In this document: one piece after another, positions 41,386-41,523 of the stretch
Numbering within the stretch: the first letter of the stretch is position 1
Layout: each line of letters opens with the position of its first letter
Program-made: the position numbers and the translations under genes
Notes under the pieces: generated by a model
Told to the model about the DNA's origin: nothing
The model's database searches: none
What the model saw: the letters and a program-made list of their open reading frames with translations, nothing else
Source of the DNA: CAYLOC01 sp964385195
GTDB taxonomy: Bacteria; Actinomycetota; Actinomycetes; Propionibacteriales; Nocardioidaceae
Assembly (NCBI GenBank): GCA_964385195.1
Contig: CAYLOC010000004.1
Span: forward strand, 1 to 41,523
Direction of reading: 5' to 3'
DNA length: 41,523 bases

Positions 41386-41523
41386 CGGCCCTCCTTCATG
41401 ACGCGGGACCTCTGTGACGGATGGCACGATGAACGGTGCCGCGACCATTCTGCCCCACCATGCCCCTCGTCCGCTGCCGCTCCGCACATCGCACCCCGAC
41501 CGAACACCTGCGACCCACCGAAT

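Noticed and set aside
41386..41523. Possible THF riboswitch before fhs
   Set aside because: The conserved THF riboswitch core is not present in these 138 bases; only a good Shine-Dalgarno sequence is seen.
1..41523. tRNA, rRNA, CRISPR or insertion sequence
   Set aside because: No cloverleaf ending in CCA-type acceptor, no regular spacer array, no transposase or terminal repeats were recognised on either strand.

Overview
The window is one gene-dense stretch of a high-GC actinobacterial chromosome. The evidence is the strong G/C third-position bias, frequent GTG and one possible TTG start, leaderless TANNNT promoters, a mycobacterial-type fabG-fabI pair, an acVLRF1 protein, DUF3099, an EccC/EccD type VII secretion system and an actinobacterial Tad pilus locus. 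A member of Propionibacteriales or a nearby order is my guess; the order cannot be fixed from the sequence alone. I see no rRNA, tRNA, CRISPR array, insertion sequence or prophage, and no gap above about 120 bp between supported genes.

Region 1 (1-13.5 kb) is housekeeping: a SpoU RNA methyltransferase, a PEBP-like protein, an alpha/beta hydrolase, an ABC ATPase-NfeD-SPFH membrane operon, a hypothetical gene followed by phosphoserine phosphatase serB, the FAS-II pair fabG-fabI, dodecin, DUF3099, a small Cys/His protein, SURF1, a crotonase coupled to an SDR with a non-canonical active site, and an ABC-F ATPase. Three convergent pairs overlap at their 3' ends.

Region 2 (13.5-25.9 kb, all minus strand) is a Tad/Flp pilus locus. 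In transcription order it holds a SAF-domain CpaB-like protein, TadZ, the TadA ATPase, TadB, TadC, Flp pilin, two TadE-like pseudopilins, a TadG-like protein with a Ser/Thr/Pro-rich tail, a lipoprotein, a Trp/Cys-rich secreted protein, a membrane LysM-BTAD protein and acVLRF1. Many junctions are ATGA or TGATG overlaps, so the locus looks like one translationally coupled unit.

Region 3 (25.9-39.1 kb) is a compact type VII (ESX-like) secretion locus. eccC and eccD diverge from a 92-bp region holding a perfect 8+8 bp inverted repeat. Behind eccD come a MinD-like ATPase and a membrane protein with a Gln-rich basic tail. Behind eccC come two small WXG100-sized proteins that lack the WXG motif and a protein with a His-rich repeated C-terminus. 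Facing these is a minus-strand operon of a 965-residue putative substrate with a perfect EF-hand loop, a lipoprotein and a single-pass membrane protein. EccB, EccE and mycosin are not in the window.

Region 4 (39.1-41.4 kb) is a one-carbon pair, fhs and an fchA-like gene.

Regions 2 and 3 are the accessory part: two cell-envelope export machines side by side, each with its own P-loop partitioning-type ATPase, lipoproteins and uncharacterised exported proteins.
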